Assembly (NCBI GenBank): GCA_014380545.1
Contig: JACMJP010000228.1
Coordinates: 1-15,976 of the forward strand
DNA from: Chitinophagales bacterium
Lineage (GTDB): Bacteria; Bacteroidota; Bacteroidia; Chitinophagales; BACL12
Direction: 5' to 3'
DNA length: 15,976 bases
The position numbers and the translations under genes are program-made. A model generated the notes under the pieces. It saw nothing but the letters and a program-made list of their open reading frames with translations. It did no database searches and was not told the origin of the DNA. Position 1 is the first letter of the stretch. Each line of letters begins with the position of its first letter. Below, in pieces: positions 6,758 through 14,131 of the stretch.

Positions 6758-7957
6758 TTACCTGGTAAAAGAAAACAGCTTTGCATAAGGGCTATGTTTA
6801 TGTACTATAAGATCCTTTATAATCTGTGCAGCAATAACACTGAATGTAATTCCATTTCCTCCAAATCCACAGGCGAAGTAAGAATGCAGTACCCCCTTGT
6901 ATTCTCCTATATAGGGTAAACCGTCTTTCGTTTCTCCAAATGTGCCGGCCCAGGTAAAATCGGGATATATAGATATTGAAGGGTATAGTAAAGTGAATTT
7001 GTTTTTTATTTGTATCACTTTTTTATTTAGTCGTAAATTCCGAAGTTGCGGATTTTTGAATTTATCATCCATTCCACCAATCATTAATCGGTTATCTGAT
7101 GTACTTCGAAAATAGAGATACGGCCTTGCGGTTTCCCAGAATATTGTTGTTTTGAAATAGTTTGGAATATCCGTTATGGGGAGGCTTGCGAAAGCATAAG
7201 TGGAATTAAGGTTTACTATTTTTTTTCTTATCACATTCTGCGATTCATAACCTGTGGCATATATCACTTTTCCGGTGGCTATATTAAATCCCTCTTTAGT
7301 TTTAATTATAACCCCATTTTTTTTATATGTTATTTTCGTGCTCTCCGTTAATGAGAATACATCCAATCCCCTTTTAATATTATAGTTTAAAAGATTGTGG
7401 GTAAAAGAATATGCATCTACTATTGCAGCATTGTCTGATAAAATAGCTGCCTCGGAAAATAAATTGAATTTTTGTTCAAGGTTTTTTTTATCTAACCACT
7501 TTACATCAAACTTATGTTTTTTCCTTATTTCAAATTCTCTTTGCAATGACTTAATATCTTTTTTTGAAGAAGTAAAATATAACGACTGCTTTTTTTTAGC
7601 AGAAGTATCCCCGATAATATTGGCCAGGTAAAGTAATTCCTCCACGGCATCTGCACACAATTTATATGCTGTAGCAGCATTTTGTTCTCCGTTTAATCTT
7701 ATTAATTCAGATAAGTGCCTATCAATTTCATACTGAATAAGTGATGTACTTGCAGAGGTGCTGCCCATGGCGATATGCCCCTTATCAATAATGCAACATT
7801 TAATTCCTGATTCTGTTAATGAATGAGCCACTATCGCACCTGTTATACCACCGCCTATTATAACTACATCTGCTGCATAATTTTTTCTTAAAGGCTGATA
7901 AGCATGTAAGAAACCATTCTTCAACAACCAGTAAGGTTGCCCTGAAACAAGATCCAT
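6758..7957 (-). CDS. FAD-dependent oxidoreductase of the DAO (GlpO/glycine oxidase-like) family
   Basis: The 399-residue, cytoplasmic-looking protein has the N-terminal Rossmann FAD motif VVIIGGGITG (31-40) followed by a conserved acidic residue in CCIIDKG. Next come the family segment GSTSASTSLIQYEID, a mid-region DAO substrate domain, ATGYES near residue 235, and the C-terminal FAD-contact segment FGETKDGLPYIG ... GFGGNGITF. This places it in the D-amino-acid-oxidase-like group that oxidises amines or amino acids; the exact substrate cannot be read from the sequence. Length fits the family (about 370-400), and it has no C-terminal Rieske domain, unlike some relatives with a similar N-terminus. 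It starts 37 nt after the topoisomerase gene on the same strand, so the two are probably cotranscribed. The bidirectional terminator at 6712 ends the unit. Confidence 0.88.
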   Translation of the reverse strand: MDLVSGQPYWLLKNGFLHAYQPLRKNYAADVVIIGGGITGAIVAHSLTESGIKCCIIDKGHIAMGSTSASTSLIQYEIDRHLSELIRLNGEQNAATAYKLCADAVEELLYLANIIGDTSAKKKQSLYFTSSKKDIKSLQREFEIRKKHKFDVKWLDKKNLEQKFNLFSEAAILSDNAAIVDAYSFTHNLLNYNIKRGLDVFSLTESTKITYKKNGVIIKTKEGFNIATGKVIYATGYESQNVIRKKIVNLNSTYAFASLPITDIPNYFKTTIFWETARPYLYFRSTSDNRLMIGGMDDKFKNPQLRNLRLNKKVIQIKNKFTLLYPSISIYPDFTWAGTFGETKDGLPYIGEYKGVLHSYFACGFGGNGITFSVIAAQIIKDLIVHKHSPYAKLFSFTR

Positions 7958-7994
7958 TTATTATATTTTCGTGAATTTAATTTTGATTAAAATT

Positions 7995-9050
7995 TTATGC
8001 CGCTATATGAAGACGTATATCATTGCTTAATTCCTTAAGAATCTTAATTAACATCTTTTCATGACTTGTATGAAAGGCAGTATCATGTTTTGATGGAGTC
8101 TTTTTTAACATATCAGCTTTAAAATATTTATATAAATTACCATTTTCATATTCTTTAATAATCTGCGGATAAACATAATAGTTTTTACAAACCGTCCTTG
8201 TGTTTCCCAGCTCAGAAGCGACATAGTCAAGCATGCCTATAATATTTTTATTACACTCATTTTTTGTTTTGTATAATTGTTTTGCTGAAAGAAATTCTAT
8301 AGCCATTACTGTACCTGCCCATGTTCTAAAATCCTTTGCCGTAAAACATTGTTGAGTATAAGTTTTTAAATAGGCGTTGATATCATTTGAATATATTGTT
8401 TTTCTTTTACCCTTCAAATCATAATATTGAAAAAGCGACTGACCGGGAATGTCCTGAACCTCCTTGAGCAATTTTGCTAAACCTGAATTTTTAAGTTTAA
8501 TTTCTCTTTGAACGCCCTTCTTTCCCCTGAATTTAAATATTGCAATAGATCCACTTATTCTTACATGTTTATCCTTTAGTGTTGTCAGGCCATATGAACC
8601 ATAAAGCTGTTCATATACTGTACCCCCAACTCTTATATATATTTTATCTATTATTTGCACAGCAAGGGCGACAACTTTTTCTTTGCATAACATTTTTCTT
8701 TTTAAATCTTTGTGTATCTGCTTTCTTATTTTAGGAAGATGAGTGCCGAATAGTAGCATCTTGCTAAATTTTGTTTCGTTTCTTACCTCGTTCCATAATT
8801 TATGATAGATGTATTGTTTTCTCCCTTTTTCATCCAGGCCAGTAGCCTGAATATGGCCATTTTTATTTTTACATATCCATACATTTTGCCAGGCAGGTGG
8901 TATAACAAGTTTCTTTAATCTGTCAAGTATTTTGGCGTCTTCTATAATTTTCCCTTTGAGATCAAGATAAATAATTTCTTCATTCCTTTTCTCCCTGGTA
9001 AATCCAATATTAAAATTGGTCACATATATTATTTTAGATAAGCTATTCAT
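7995..9050 (-). CDS. DNA topoisomerase IB (bacterial, poxvirus-like)
   Basis: The 351-residue enzyme relaxes supercoils of either sign by a transient 3'-phosphotyrosine link. Catalytic elements are visible in order: Arg140 in IRVGGTVYEQ with the following SYGLTTLKDKHV, a Lys in FRGKKG (174-179), Arg242 in FTAKDFRTWAGT, a C-terminal helical region, and the tyrosine segment LGNTRTVCKNYYVYP. By alignment with the common LGNTPAVCRKSYIHP form, Tyr292 is the nucleophile. The usual His before Pro is Tyr294 here, a mild departure. Length is normal for bacterial TopIB (about 330-370). These enzymes are patchily distributed and often sit with Ku or stress genes; Ku lies 0.8 kb away. It heads an operon with the FAD oxidoreductase. 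Confidence 0.92.
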   Translation of the reverse strand: MNSLSKIIYVTNFNIGFTREKRNEEIIYLDLKGKIIEDAKILDRLKKLVIPPAWQNVWICKNKNGHIQATGLDEKGRKQYIYHKLWNEVRNETKFSKMLLFGTHLPKIRKQIHKDLKRKMLCKEKVVALAVQIIDKIYIRVGGTVYEQLYGSYGLTTLKDKHVRISGSIAIFKFRGKKGVQREIKLKNSGLAKLLKEVQDIPGQSLFQYYDLKGKRKTIYSNDINAYLKTYTQQCFTAKDFRTWAGTVMAIEFLSAKQLYKTKNECNKNIIGMLDYVASELGNTRTVCKNYYVYPQIIKEYENGNLYKYFKADMLKKTPSKHDTAFHTSHEKMLIKILKELSNDIRLHIAA

Positions 9051-9096
9051 TCGTATTTGAATCTTTTACTTTTTCAATTTCAGTTCAATCATATTG

Positions 9097-9102
9097 CATG
9101 CC
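9097..9102 (-). promoter_or_regulatory. GGCATG element upstream of topIB
   Basis: On the - strand it reads GGGCATGCAATATG and lies 46 nt upstream of the TopIB ATG. It shares the GGCAT core and an ATATG tail with the lipoprotein copy. It is the weakest case of the seven. Confidence 0.2.
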
Positions 9103-9279
9103 CGCAAGTATAGCAGTATTAGAAATAGTGGATATTCAATAAATGGGTAATGGTTTTCTCACTCCGGGTAAATAAGATAATATCGGCAATATATTTATAT
9201 TATTTGATCGGAAAACTAATAGCCATAACCTGTTATTTACATATCTAATTTGTAAAATGACTGAAACATATGATGAAAA

Positions 9280-9287
9280 TATATTTG
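9280..9287 (+). promoter_or_regulatory. TAnnTTTG box of the receiver gene
   Basis: TATATTTG matches the Bacteroidota -7 consensus exactly. No good -33 element is present: TTTG at 9249-9252 is 27 nt away, too far. A transcript would start near 9294, which favours the start at 9357 over the ATG at 9270. Confidence 0.35.
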
Positions 9288-9356
9288 TTTATTACTGGCA
9301 AAACAATTGATAATGGTATAGAAACAAACGACCAATTAAAAACTAGATTATTTTGT

Positions 9357-9722
9357 ATGGATAAAAAAAAGTGCATATTAATATGTGATGATGATGCAGA
9401 CATCCTTAATTTATTTAAGTATATTCTTGAGCCAAAAGGATTTGAGGTAATTGGATACGAAAGAACGGAAAAAATATTTAGTAACCTGTCTGTTATTGAG
9501 CCGGACATTATATTTATTGATTTAAATATGGCAGGCTTTGGTGGCGAAAATGCTGTTATGTTATTAAACGAAAATAATAAATTTAGCGCTATTCCCAAAA
9601 TACTATTTTCCGGAAATGAGGAAATTGAAGAAATAAGTAAAAAAATTAATGCGACAGGGTTTCTTAAAAAGCCATTCGATTTTAAAAAGTTTGATACGAT
9701 CCTGCAGCTGTATCTAAATTAG
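9357..9722 (+). CDS. Single-domain response regulator (CheY-like receiver)
   Basis: From ATG 9357 the product is 121 residues and almost exactly one receiver domain: ILICDDDAD with acidic pocket Asp11-Asp13, phosphoacceptor Asp55 in IIFIDLNM, Ser85 in ILFSG, and Lys105-Pro106 in FLKKPF. There is no output domain and no histidine kinase beside it, so it is an orphan that would act by protein contact. The frame opens earlier (ATG 9270, adding 29 residues), but those residues do not belong to a receiver fold. The TATATTTG box at 9280 also lies inside that extension, so the later start is preferred. It is convergent with Ku. Family call is secure; partner unknown. Confidence 0.88.
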   Translation: MDKKKCILICDDDADILNLFKYILEPKGFEVIGYERTEKIFSNLSVIEPDIIFIDLNMAGFGGENAVMLLNENNKFSAIPKILFSGNEEIEEISKKINATGFLKKPFDFKKFDTILQLYLN

Positions 9723-9856
9723 TAATCCTAATTATTTATAAAATCGTATTCAAATTTATTCTATTCTTTTCGTTCTAAACCTTAATTACATTAATTTTAG
9801 GCTCAGTTGTAGATTTAAATTGTGTTTCGATTTATATTTTTCCAAAAAATCTACTG

Positions 9857-10636
9857 TCAGGAAGCTTTTTTCTTTTTTGTAGCTGTGAGACTTGCTTTTA
9901 ATTGAGCAACAAGATCTTTATTCTTCGTATCAGGAAAAGACATCTTTTTAACCTTTGTTCTTTTGCCTGCAGCTTTAGCTTTAATAACTTTCATTAATTC
10001 ATCAGCATAATCATCTTTATATTTTTTCAGAGCGAATTTTTGTGTGAACTGTTTAATGAGCGCAAGAGCCATTTTTAATTCTGCGGCACTAACGGCTGAC
10101 GCAGGTGGTAATTTCATTTCAGCTGTTGAGCGTAATTCTTCTGCAAATCTTATTTTATTTAATACCAAAACATTTTCATAAGGTTTTATAACTGCAAGTA
10201 TTTCTGCATTACGTAAAACAAAAGTTGAAACGCCTATTTTACCGGATTTTTTTAATGCTTCTCTTAATAAACTGTATGCTTTTATTCCTCCTTTTTCAGG
10301 CCCCATGTAATAAGGAGTTTCAAAATAAACTGTATCTATTTCCTCCTCATTTACAAACTCATGTATATCTATCAATTTTGTTTTTTCAGGTGCCGCTTCT
10401 TCAAAGTCTTCATTTTCCATTATTACATAGTTATCCTTATATAAAAACCCTTTTACAATATTGCCCCAGTCAACTTCTTTTTCTGAACTCTCATTTATCC
10501 TTTTGTATTTGATACGGGAATGGTCTTTTCTGTCGAGCATGTCAAAATCAAGAGAGCTTGATTGAGATGCACTATACAATTTAACCGGAATATTTACGAG
10601 CCCAAAGCCGATAGCTCCTTTCCAAATTGCTTTCAT
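9857..10636 (-). CDS. ku: Ku protein of bacterial non-homologous end joining
   Basis: The 259-residue protein begins MKAIWKGAIGFGLVNIPVKL, the standard bacterial Ku N-terminus. It carries the core beta-barrel segments YKRINESSEKEV, the VIMENEDFEEAAPEKTKLID region and YFETPYYMGPEKGG. A helical C-terminal part follows with a Lys-rich tail (about 225-259, ending in KKKKAS). The homodimer forms a ring on broken DNA ends and recruits the ligase LigD; the basic tail aids DNA binding and sliding. No ligD is visible here, so the ligase must be encoded elsewhere. It is a single - strand gene, divergent from the Nudix gene, with a GGCATA element 31 nt upstream. Ku-dependent repair is typical of stationary-phase or desiccation survival, matching the neighbouring stress-type genes. 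Confidence 0.95.
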   Translation of the reverse strand: MKAIWKGAIGFGLVNIPVKLYSASQSSSLDFDMLDRKDHSRIKYKRINESSEKEVDWGNIVKGFLYKDNYVIMENEDFEEAAPEKTKLIDIHEFVNEEEIDTVYFETPYYMGPEKGGIKAYSLLREALKKSGKIGVSTFVLRNAEILAVIKPYENVLVLNKIRFAEELRSTAEMKLPPASAVSAAELKMALALIKQFTQKFALKKYKDDYADELMKVIKAKAAGKRTKVKKMSFPDTKNKDLVAQLKASLTATKKKKAS

Positions 10637-10667
10637 ATTAAAAATTTACAGGAAAATTTACAAAGTA

Positions 10668-10673
10668 TATGCC
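10668..10673 (-). promoter_or_regulatory. GGCATA element upstream of ku
   Basis: The - strand reads AAAAGGCATATACTTTG and ends about 31 nt before the Ku ATG, nearly the same spacing as in front of the lipoprotein gene. ATACTTTG in its tail is a 7-of-8 match to the TAnnTTTG box, so it may be an extended version of that promoter. Confidence 0.35.
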
Positions 10674-10700
10674 TTTTAAAAAATAAACCTTCTAAGGAAT

Positions 10701-10708
10701 TATATTTG
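10701..10708 (+). promoter_or_regulatory. TAnnTTTG box of the Nudix gene
   Basis: TATATTTG is an exact match to the Bacteroidota -7 consensus, 18 nt before the ATG at 10727. No convincing -33 TTTG is present. The transcript would start near 10715, giving a leader of about 12 nt. Confidence 0.4.
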
Positions 10709-10726
10709 TTATAATGCATAAAATTT

Positions 10727-11137
10727 ATGGGCATGGAGGAATTGGTTCAATTAGTTTCAGATGTAATTATTAAAATGCCGGAGAGCGCAATTGTATTAGT
10801 CAGGAGAAAATACGAACCATTTAAAGGTGTATGGTCCCTGCCCGGTGGCAAAATGAATAAAATGGAAGTTATTGAGGACACAGCAATGCGGGAAGCAAAA
10901 GAGGAAACGGGCTTATTAATACAATTGAAAAAATTAGTAGGGGTTTACTCACAGGTTTCAAGAGATCCCCGGGGTCGCTATGTCAGTGTTGTTTATGAGG
11001 CTATTCCCATTGGGGGAAATTTAAAAGCCGGCTCGGATGCTGCAGAGATTTTAGTTACAAGTGATTATAAAAATTTAATATTAGCATTTGACCACTCTGA
11101 AATACTAAAAGACTATGATAACATGAATTACACATAA
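10727..11137 (+). CDS. Nudix hydrolase
   Basis: The 136-residue protein contains a complete Nudix box GX5EX7REUXEEXGU at residues 41-63. It begins GKMNKME and ends REAKEETGL, preceded by the usual WSLPGG. Such enzymes hydrolyse nucleoside diphosphates linked to another moiety. Length and the EAIPIGGNLKAGSDAAE segment resemble ADP-ribose or NAD-type pyrophosphatases, but the substrate cannot be fixed from the sequence. A second ATG lies two codons in. The stop overlaps the next start (TAATG at 11135-11139), so the two genes are translationally coupled. It is divergent from ku across about 90 nt; a link with DNA or nucleotide damage is possible but unproven. Confidence 0.92.
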   Translation: MGMEELVQLVSDVIIKMPESAIVLVRRKYEPFKGVWSLPGGKMNKMEVIEDTAMREAKEETGLLIQLKKLVGVYSQVSRDPRGRYVSVVYEAIPIGGNLKAGSDAAEILVTSDYKNLILAFDHSEILKDYDNMNYT

Positions 11138-11400
11138 TGGGAACAGAATTTCCCCATCTAAATAATTATTTAAAAAATTATAATAATTTTTTTATGCTTA
11201 AGTATATAAATCTTAAAGAAGTCCTTAATGAAAATAGAAATGCTTTCGCATTTTATAATACTGAAACCGAACATTTTCTTTCATTTTTTAATAGGGAGAT
11301 ATGGTTTTCAAAAGAAGACTTCATACAATGCCTGGAAAATGAAAAAGATAAGGATTCAACGCTGGAGATTGATCAGTATCTTAAAATTATACCGGATTAA
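11137..11400 (+). CDS. Small protein coupled to the Nudix gene, function unknown
   Basis: The 87-residue protein starts in the TAATG overlap with the Nudix stop, which is the best evidence that it is real. It is rich in Asn, Phe, Tyr and Lys, has no signal peptide or membrane segment, and ends with a charged helix and LKIIPD. An internal Met at residue 20 (MLKYINLK) is a possible alternative start. I do not recognise a family. The first 20 residues (Asn/Tyr-rich) look less ordered than the rest. Coupling suggests it modulates or accompanies the hydrolase. Confidence 0.55.
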   Translation: MGTEFPHLNNYLKNYNNFFMLKYINLKEVLNENRNAFAFYNTETEHFLSFFNREIWFSKEDFIQCLENEKDKDSTLEIDQYLKIIPD

Positions 11401-11647
11401 TTAATTTACCTTTCTATAATTCTTAGTAATATGTAAAAATGCATATTCATGCACTTACTATAAAAAAATAAATACCCAATAAGGAGCTGCAATACAAAAA
11501 AATAAAATAGAAGAAAGAAGGAAATATGAAAATACTGGGAAAAAGGAATATTACTGAGACCTGAAATACCTATAGGAGCATAACAACTAATTAATATAAG
11601 CCCCATTATTAATACAGCAGAAAAACTGGAAAATACATAAAGTAATT

Positions 11648-11989
11648 TTATTCAAAAATCATCTGTTCTTCTCTATCCTGTACCGGTATCTTTGTTAAAA
11701 ATTCATCATATCCATCATCCTCATGATTACTTTGTGCTCCATAAGCATCTATAGTGTATCCTATGAGTCCATCTGATGCTTCAATTAAATATAAAGCACA
11801 GGAATCGGAAGGATTTGAGTCGCCCTCAAATCTGTATGTTTTTATAATCTTTAAATCAGAAGGGTCATAAAATTTTCCATTACCAATTGTAAATTTCCCA
11901 TCCTGCATAACAAATTCATTTGCATAATTTTTAATGCGCAATCTTTCCAGTACTTCCAGAAGTGTTGTCATTCTGCCCGGTTTTTCCAT
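11648..11989 (-). CDS. Small Bacteroidota protein of the family often labelled 'phosphoribosylpyrophosphate synthetase'
   Basis: The 113-residue protein has the pattern of a small, soluble Bacteroidota family: MTTLLEVLERLRIKNYANEF at the N-terminus, a central YRFEGDSNPSDS segment, the strand ALYLIEASDGLIGYTIDAYG, and an acidic C-terminus. Members are often called phosphoribosylpyrophosphate synthetase in databases, but at about 100 residues with no PRPP-binding motif that name is not credible. The true role is unknown. The start at 11989 gives seven residues before MTTLL; the internal Met at residue 7 is an alternative and matches the usual family start. It stands alone, behind the terminator at 12008-12046 and convergent with the Nudix-linked gene. 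Confidence 0.75.
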   Translation of the reverse strand: MEKPGRMTTLLEVLERLRIKNYANEFVMQDGKFTIGNGKFYDPSDLKIIKTYRFEGDSNPSDSCALYLIEASDGLIGYTIDAYGAQSNHEDDGYDEFLTKIPVQDREEQMIFE

Positions 11990-12007
11990 ATATTTATATT
12001 TTATATT

Positions 12008-12046
12008 AAAAAGCGGAAATTAAGAAGAAAATAATTTCCGCTTTTT
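12008..12046 (-). terminator. Strong intrinsic terminator after the DUF892/PA2169 operon
   Basis: A perfect 15-bp inverted repeat (12008-12022 and 12032-12046) has core arms GCGGAAATTA and TAATTTCCGC, a 9-nt loop, and flanking A5/T5 tracts. Read on the - strand it lies 4 nt after the PA2169-type stop and ends in TTTTT. The A tract also makes it usable on the + strand. Confidence 0.88.
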
Positions 12047-12049
12047 CTA

Positions 12050-12523
12050 TTAAGCTTCGACTTCTTTTTCTGAGTCTCTTAATTCTTTAATTCTATCGTG
12101 AGCTATTTTCAATTCACTTTTTTGAGCAAATATTGTATCCAATACTTCTTTAGGAAAATTTAGATCTGTAGTTTCAATTACTGCATCATAAGTTTTTAAA
12201 GCCACATCTTCACCAAATTCACAGGAGCTAAGTATTGCCTTTCTATCTTTTCCTGTTAGCGCAGCTTTTACATCCATCCATGCTCTGTAAAACTTGCCTG
12301 AAGTTGTAGTTCCTTCTTCAGGAGTTCCCCCTGCTTCTCTAACATATTGTGATAATTTAGTTGCATATCCCCGGCTCTTCTGAGCATAATCAAGAAAAAT
12401 GCTATCTAAATCTCCATGCTTACTTTCTTTAGCAGCAGTATTATAGCCATCATACCGATCATTATTAATTCGAATAAGATCATTTAATGCAGCAATTCTT
12501 TTTTCATTTATTTTCGTTTCCAT
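12050..12523 (-). CDS. PA2169-family four-helix-bundle protein (DUF2383)
   Basis: The 157-residue protein matches the DUF2383 / PA2169 family, small ferritin-like four-helix bundles. The N-terminus has RIAALNDLIRINNDRYDGYN, then AAKESKHGDLDSIF and the middle YAQKSRGYATKLSQYVREAG with GGTPEEGTTTSGKFYRAWMD. Later comes LSSCEFGEDVALKTYDAVIE and a last charged helix. No function is established; homologues are often stress- or stationary-phase-induced. Conserved Glu/His/Asp residues that could bind metal are present but not in a clear ExxH set. It follows the DUF892 gene by 20 nt in the same operon and is followed at once by a strong terminator. The pair DUF892 + PA2169 repeats a functional theme of small helical bundles. 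Confidence 0.88.
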   Translation of the reverse strand: METKINEKRIAALNDLIRINNDRYDGYNTAAKESKHGDLDSIFLDYAQKSRGYATKLSQYVREAGGTPEEGTTTSGKFYRAWMDVKAALTGKDRKAILSSCEFGEDVALKTYDAVIETTDLNFPKEVLDTIFAQKSELKIAHDRIKELRDSEKEVEA

Positions 12524-12543
12524 ATATTATATATTTTAATTAA

Positions 12544-13122
12544 TCAATCTTCTGTGTCAGCTTCAAAATTTATTTCAGATGCAATATCTGATAATAACTC
12601 ATCTGCTTCTTTTTCTTCATTTAATATGCCATCTAATATTTCAGCTGCTTCTTCCATTTCTAATGTTTCTGCAAAATATTTTAGAGTACCGTAAGAAGCT
12701 ATTTCGTAATGTTCTACTTTTTGTGAAGCAGCTATTATTGCCGCATCTCTAACACTTCCTGGTTCAGTTTCTTCAATCATACCCTCTCCTTCTTTAATCA
12801 GGCCCTCCATTGCATCACATTTTTTAGCAACGGCTTTTTTACCGATAATGTTAAATACCTGCTCCAGCCTTTGAGCTTGAGTTTCTGTTACCTGCAAGTG
12901 ATCATTTATTGCTTTTTGAAGGTCTTCAGAAGTAGCATTCTTTTCTAATTTTTTCAGTGCTTTAAGTAATGCCTTTTCTGCCCAGTACATATCTTTTAAA
13001 GCGTCCTCAAAAAGCTCATTAAGAGAAGATGCAGCACCTTTTTTAGCAGGTGTCATAGATCTTTTTTTAGTAGCTTTTCCACTGCTTTTTTTTGATATTG
13101 TTTTTTTTGTGCTCTTAGCCAT
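12544..13122 (-). CDS. DUF892 (YciF-like) ferritin-like protein with a lysine-rich N-terminal tail
   Basis: The 192-residue protein has two parts. Residues 1-31 are a Lys/Ser/Thr-rich, Ala/Pro-containing tail like a histone-H1 or Ku tail. Residues 32-185 are a DUF892 domain, recognisable from LNELFEDALKDMYWAEKALL, HLQVTETQAQRLEQVF, the KKCDAMEGLIKEG segment and KVEHYEIASYGTL. E. coli YciF, of the same family, is a stress-induced dimer with a ferritin-like fold and potential di-metal Glu/His residues. The tail suggests nucleic-acid binding, perhaps DNA protection; that is inference. It heads an operon with the PA2169-type gene. Its upstream region holds palindrome copy 2 (193 nt away) and a GGCATA element (57 nt away). 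Confidence 0.9.
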   Translation of the reverse strand: MAKSTKKTISKKSSGKATKKRSMTPAKKGAASSLNELFEDALKDMYWAEKALLKALKKLEKNATSEDLQKAINDHLQVTETQAQRLEQVFNIIGKKAVAKKCDAMEGLIKEGEGMIEETEPGSVRDAAIIAASQKVEHYEIASYGTLKYFAETLEMEEAAEILDGILNEEKEADELLSDIASEINFEADTED

Positions 13123-13179
13123 ATTTTTAAATTTTTAAAGTGACGTTAATATTTTATTTTACTCATTTCTTAAAAAATA

Positions 13180-13185
13180 TATGCC
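13180..13185 (-). promoter_or_regulatory. GGCATA element upstream of the DUF892 operon
   Basis: The - strand reads TGTGTGGCATATATTTTTT, ending about 57 nt before the ATG at 13122. Spacing resembles the YtxH copy (59 nt). Like that copy, it lies downstream of a GGGAA-N6-TTCCC palindrome. Confidence 0.35.
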
Positions 13186-13313
13186 ACACAGAAATACATT
13201 AGTGAATTGTGAGAGCGATATATCGAAAATTCTTTGCAATGCCGATAAAATCTGCTTATATTTTAATTAATAAAAGATGATTTCAAAGTTTACGTTGGAA
13301 GAAATAATTTTTT

Positions 13314-13331
13314 TGGGAAAATAATTTCCCG
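13314..13331 (-). promoter_or_regulatory. Palindromic operator candidate CGGGAA-N6-TTCCCA, copy 2
   Basis: On the + strand the core is GGGAAAATAATTTCCC (13315-13330), with T before and G after; on the - strand this is CGGGAA...TTCCCA. It lies 18 nt beyond the esterase stop and 193 nt upstream of the DUF892 start, in the orientation of that gene. The arms are identical to copies 1 and 3. A terminator role for the esterase is possible, but the 5-6 bp stem is short. Confidence 0.6.
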
Positions 13332-13348
13332 GAATGTCTCATTATTCG

Positions 13349-14131
13349 TTAGCTGAGAATTTCCGCTGGTGCATTTTCATTTAACCAAATAAAAAATGCA
13401 GGAAACCTTTCTTTCCAATATTGTTCACTGTGCTCACCATCAGGATTAATATCCACAAATAATTTATACTGCGGATATTTAGATAACATAGTGGCTATAT
13501 TTTCAATGTTTGAGATCAAATTTTCATCTTCTTTTCCTCCCCCATAAAAATAAAAATGTTGCTGATTGTTTGCATTTGATAAGGCTATGTTTTCTATTTC
13601 TTCTGCAAGATCAGGAATAATCCATAATGCCGGAGAAAATATACCGGCACCCCCAAATGTATCTGCAAAATATAATGTTCCATATAAGGAAACTAACCCG
13701 CCTAATGAGCTCCCAGCAAGATATGTATGCAGTCTGTCTGGCAGAGTGCGATATTTTGAATCAATAAACGGTTTTAAAGTTTCCGCAATAAAAGAAATGA
13801 ATTTCCTTCCCTCTCCTTCACCATGCTCCTCATGATCACGGAAATTATATTCGTTGATGCGTTTTTCTTTGCCGTTATCAATTCCCACGATAATACATTT
13901 TCCATTCATAGCCAGCATTGTTTCGTCAATTCCCCATCCCGTTCCTGATGTGAAAGCTGTATCGAATAAATTCTGTCCATCCTGCATATAAATTACGGGG
14001 AATCTTTTTTCTGTAGTACCATATTCCAATGGCAGATAAACCCAAATTCTTCGGGTCCTGTCAAGTTGCGGGATATAAAATGCATCATCTAATATTTCAA
14101 GATTTGGTGGTACTAATGAAATTTCAGTCAT
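13349..14131 (-). CDS. Alpha/beta-hydrolase esterase (enterochelin-esterase-like, PF00756 type)
   Basis: The 260-residue cytoplasmic-looking protein belongs to the esterase D / Fes-like group. A core strand FPVIYMQDGQNLFD (44-57) is typical of this group. The nucleophile elbow is GSSLGG (140-145) with Ser142, preceded by YRTLPDRLHTYLA. The usual FGGAGIFSPALWI follows, then GGGKEDEN with a possible catalytic acid, and DGEHSEQYW with His234. It lacks a signal peptide and carbohydrate-binding domains. The substrate is unknown; relatives act on ester bonds of siderophores, thioesters or acylated sugars. Its start overlaps the SemiSWEET stop by 4 nt (ATGA), a sign of tight translational coupling. 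It is the last gene of a four-gene operon. Confidence 0.88.
   Translation of the reverse strand: MTEISLVPPNLEILDDAFYIPQLDRTRRIWVYLPLEYGTTEKRFPVIYMQDGQNLFDTAFTSGTGWGIDETMLAMNGKCIIVGIDNGKEKRINEYNFRDHEEHGEGEGRKFISFIAETLKPFIDSKYRTLPDRLHTYLAGSSLGGLVSLYGTLYFADTFGGAGIFSPALWIIPDLAEEIENIALSNANNQQHFYFYGGGKEDENLISNIENIATMLSKYPQYKLFVDINPDGEHSEQYWKERFPAFFIWLNENAPAEILS

Larger units (their letters stand above)
9051..9356. other. Intergenic region between divergent topIB and receiver gene
   Basis: This 306-nt stretch is bounded by the TopIB start and the preferred receiver start. It holds a GGCATG element on the - strand (9097-9102, 46 nt before the TopIB ATG) and a TATATTTG box on the + strand (9280-9287). 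I see no gene, repeat or strong hairpin in the rest. Confidence 0.5.

Noticed and set aside
7395..7631. Open frame on the + strand inside the FAD oxidoreductase gene
   Set aside because: It is antisense to a clearly conserved gene, has no recognisable features, and is explained as a shadow frame.
10225..10512. 95-codon + strand frame inside ku
   Set aside because: It is antisense to the conserved Ku core and its Leu/Phe/His-rich composition is typical of the complement of Lys/Glu codons.
11406..11606. Open frame of 66 codons on the - strand with a hydrophobic stretch and an ISC lipobox-like segment
   Set aside because: The sequence is very AT-rich, so Phe/Leu/Ile-rich frames arise by chance. 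There is no family likeness and no promoter. The frame extends upstream only to an unusual codon. The 247-nt gap 11401-11647 is treated as non-coding, with low certainty.
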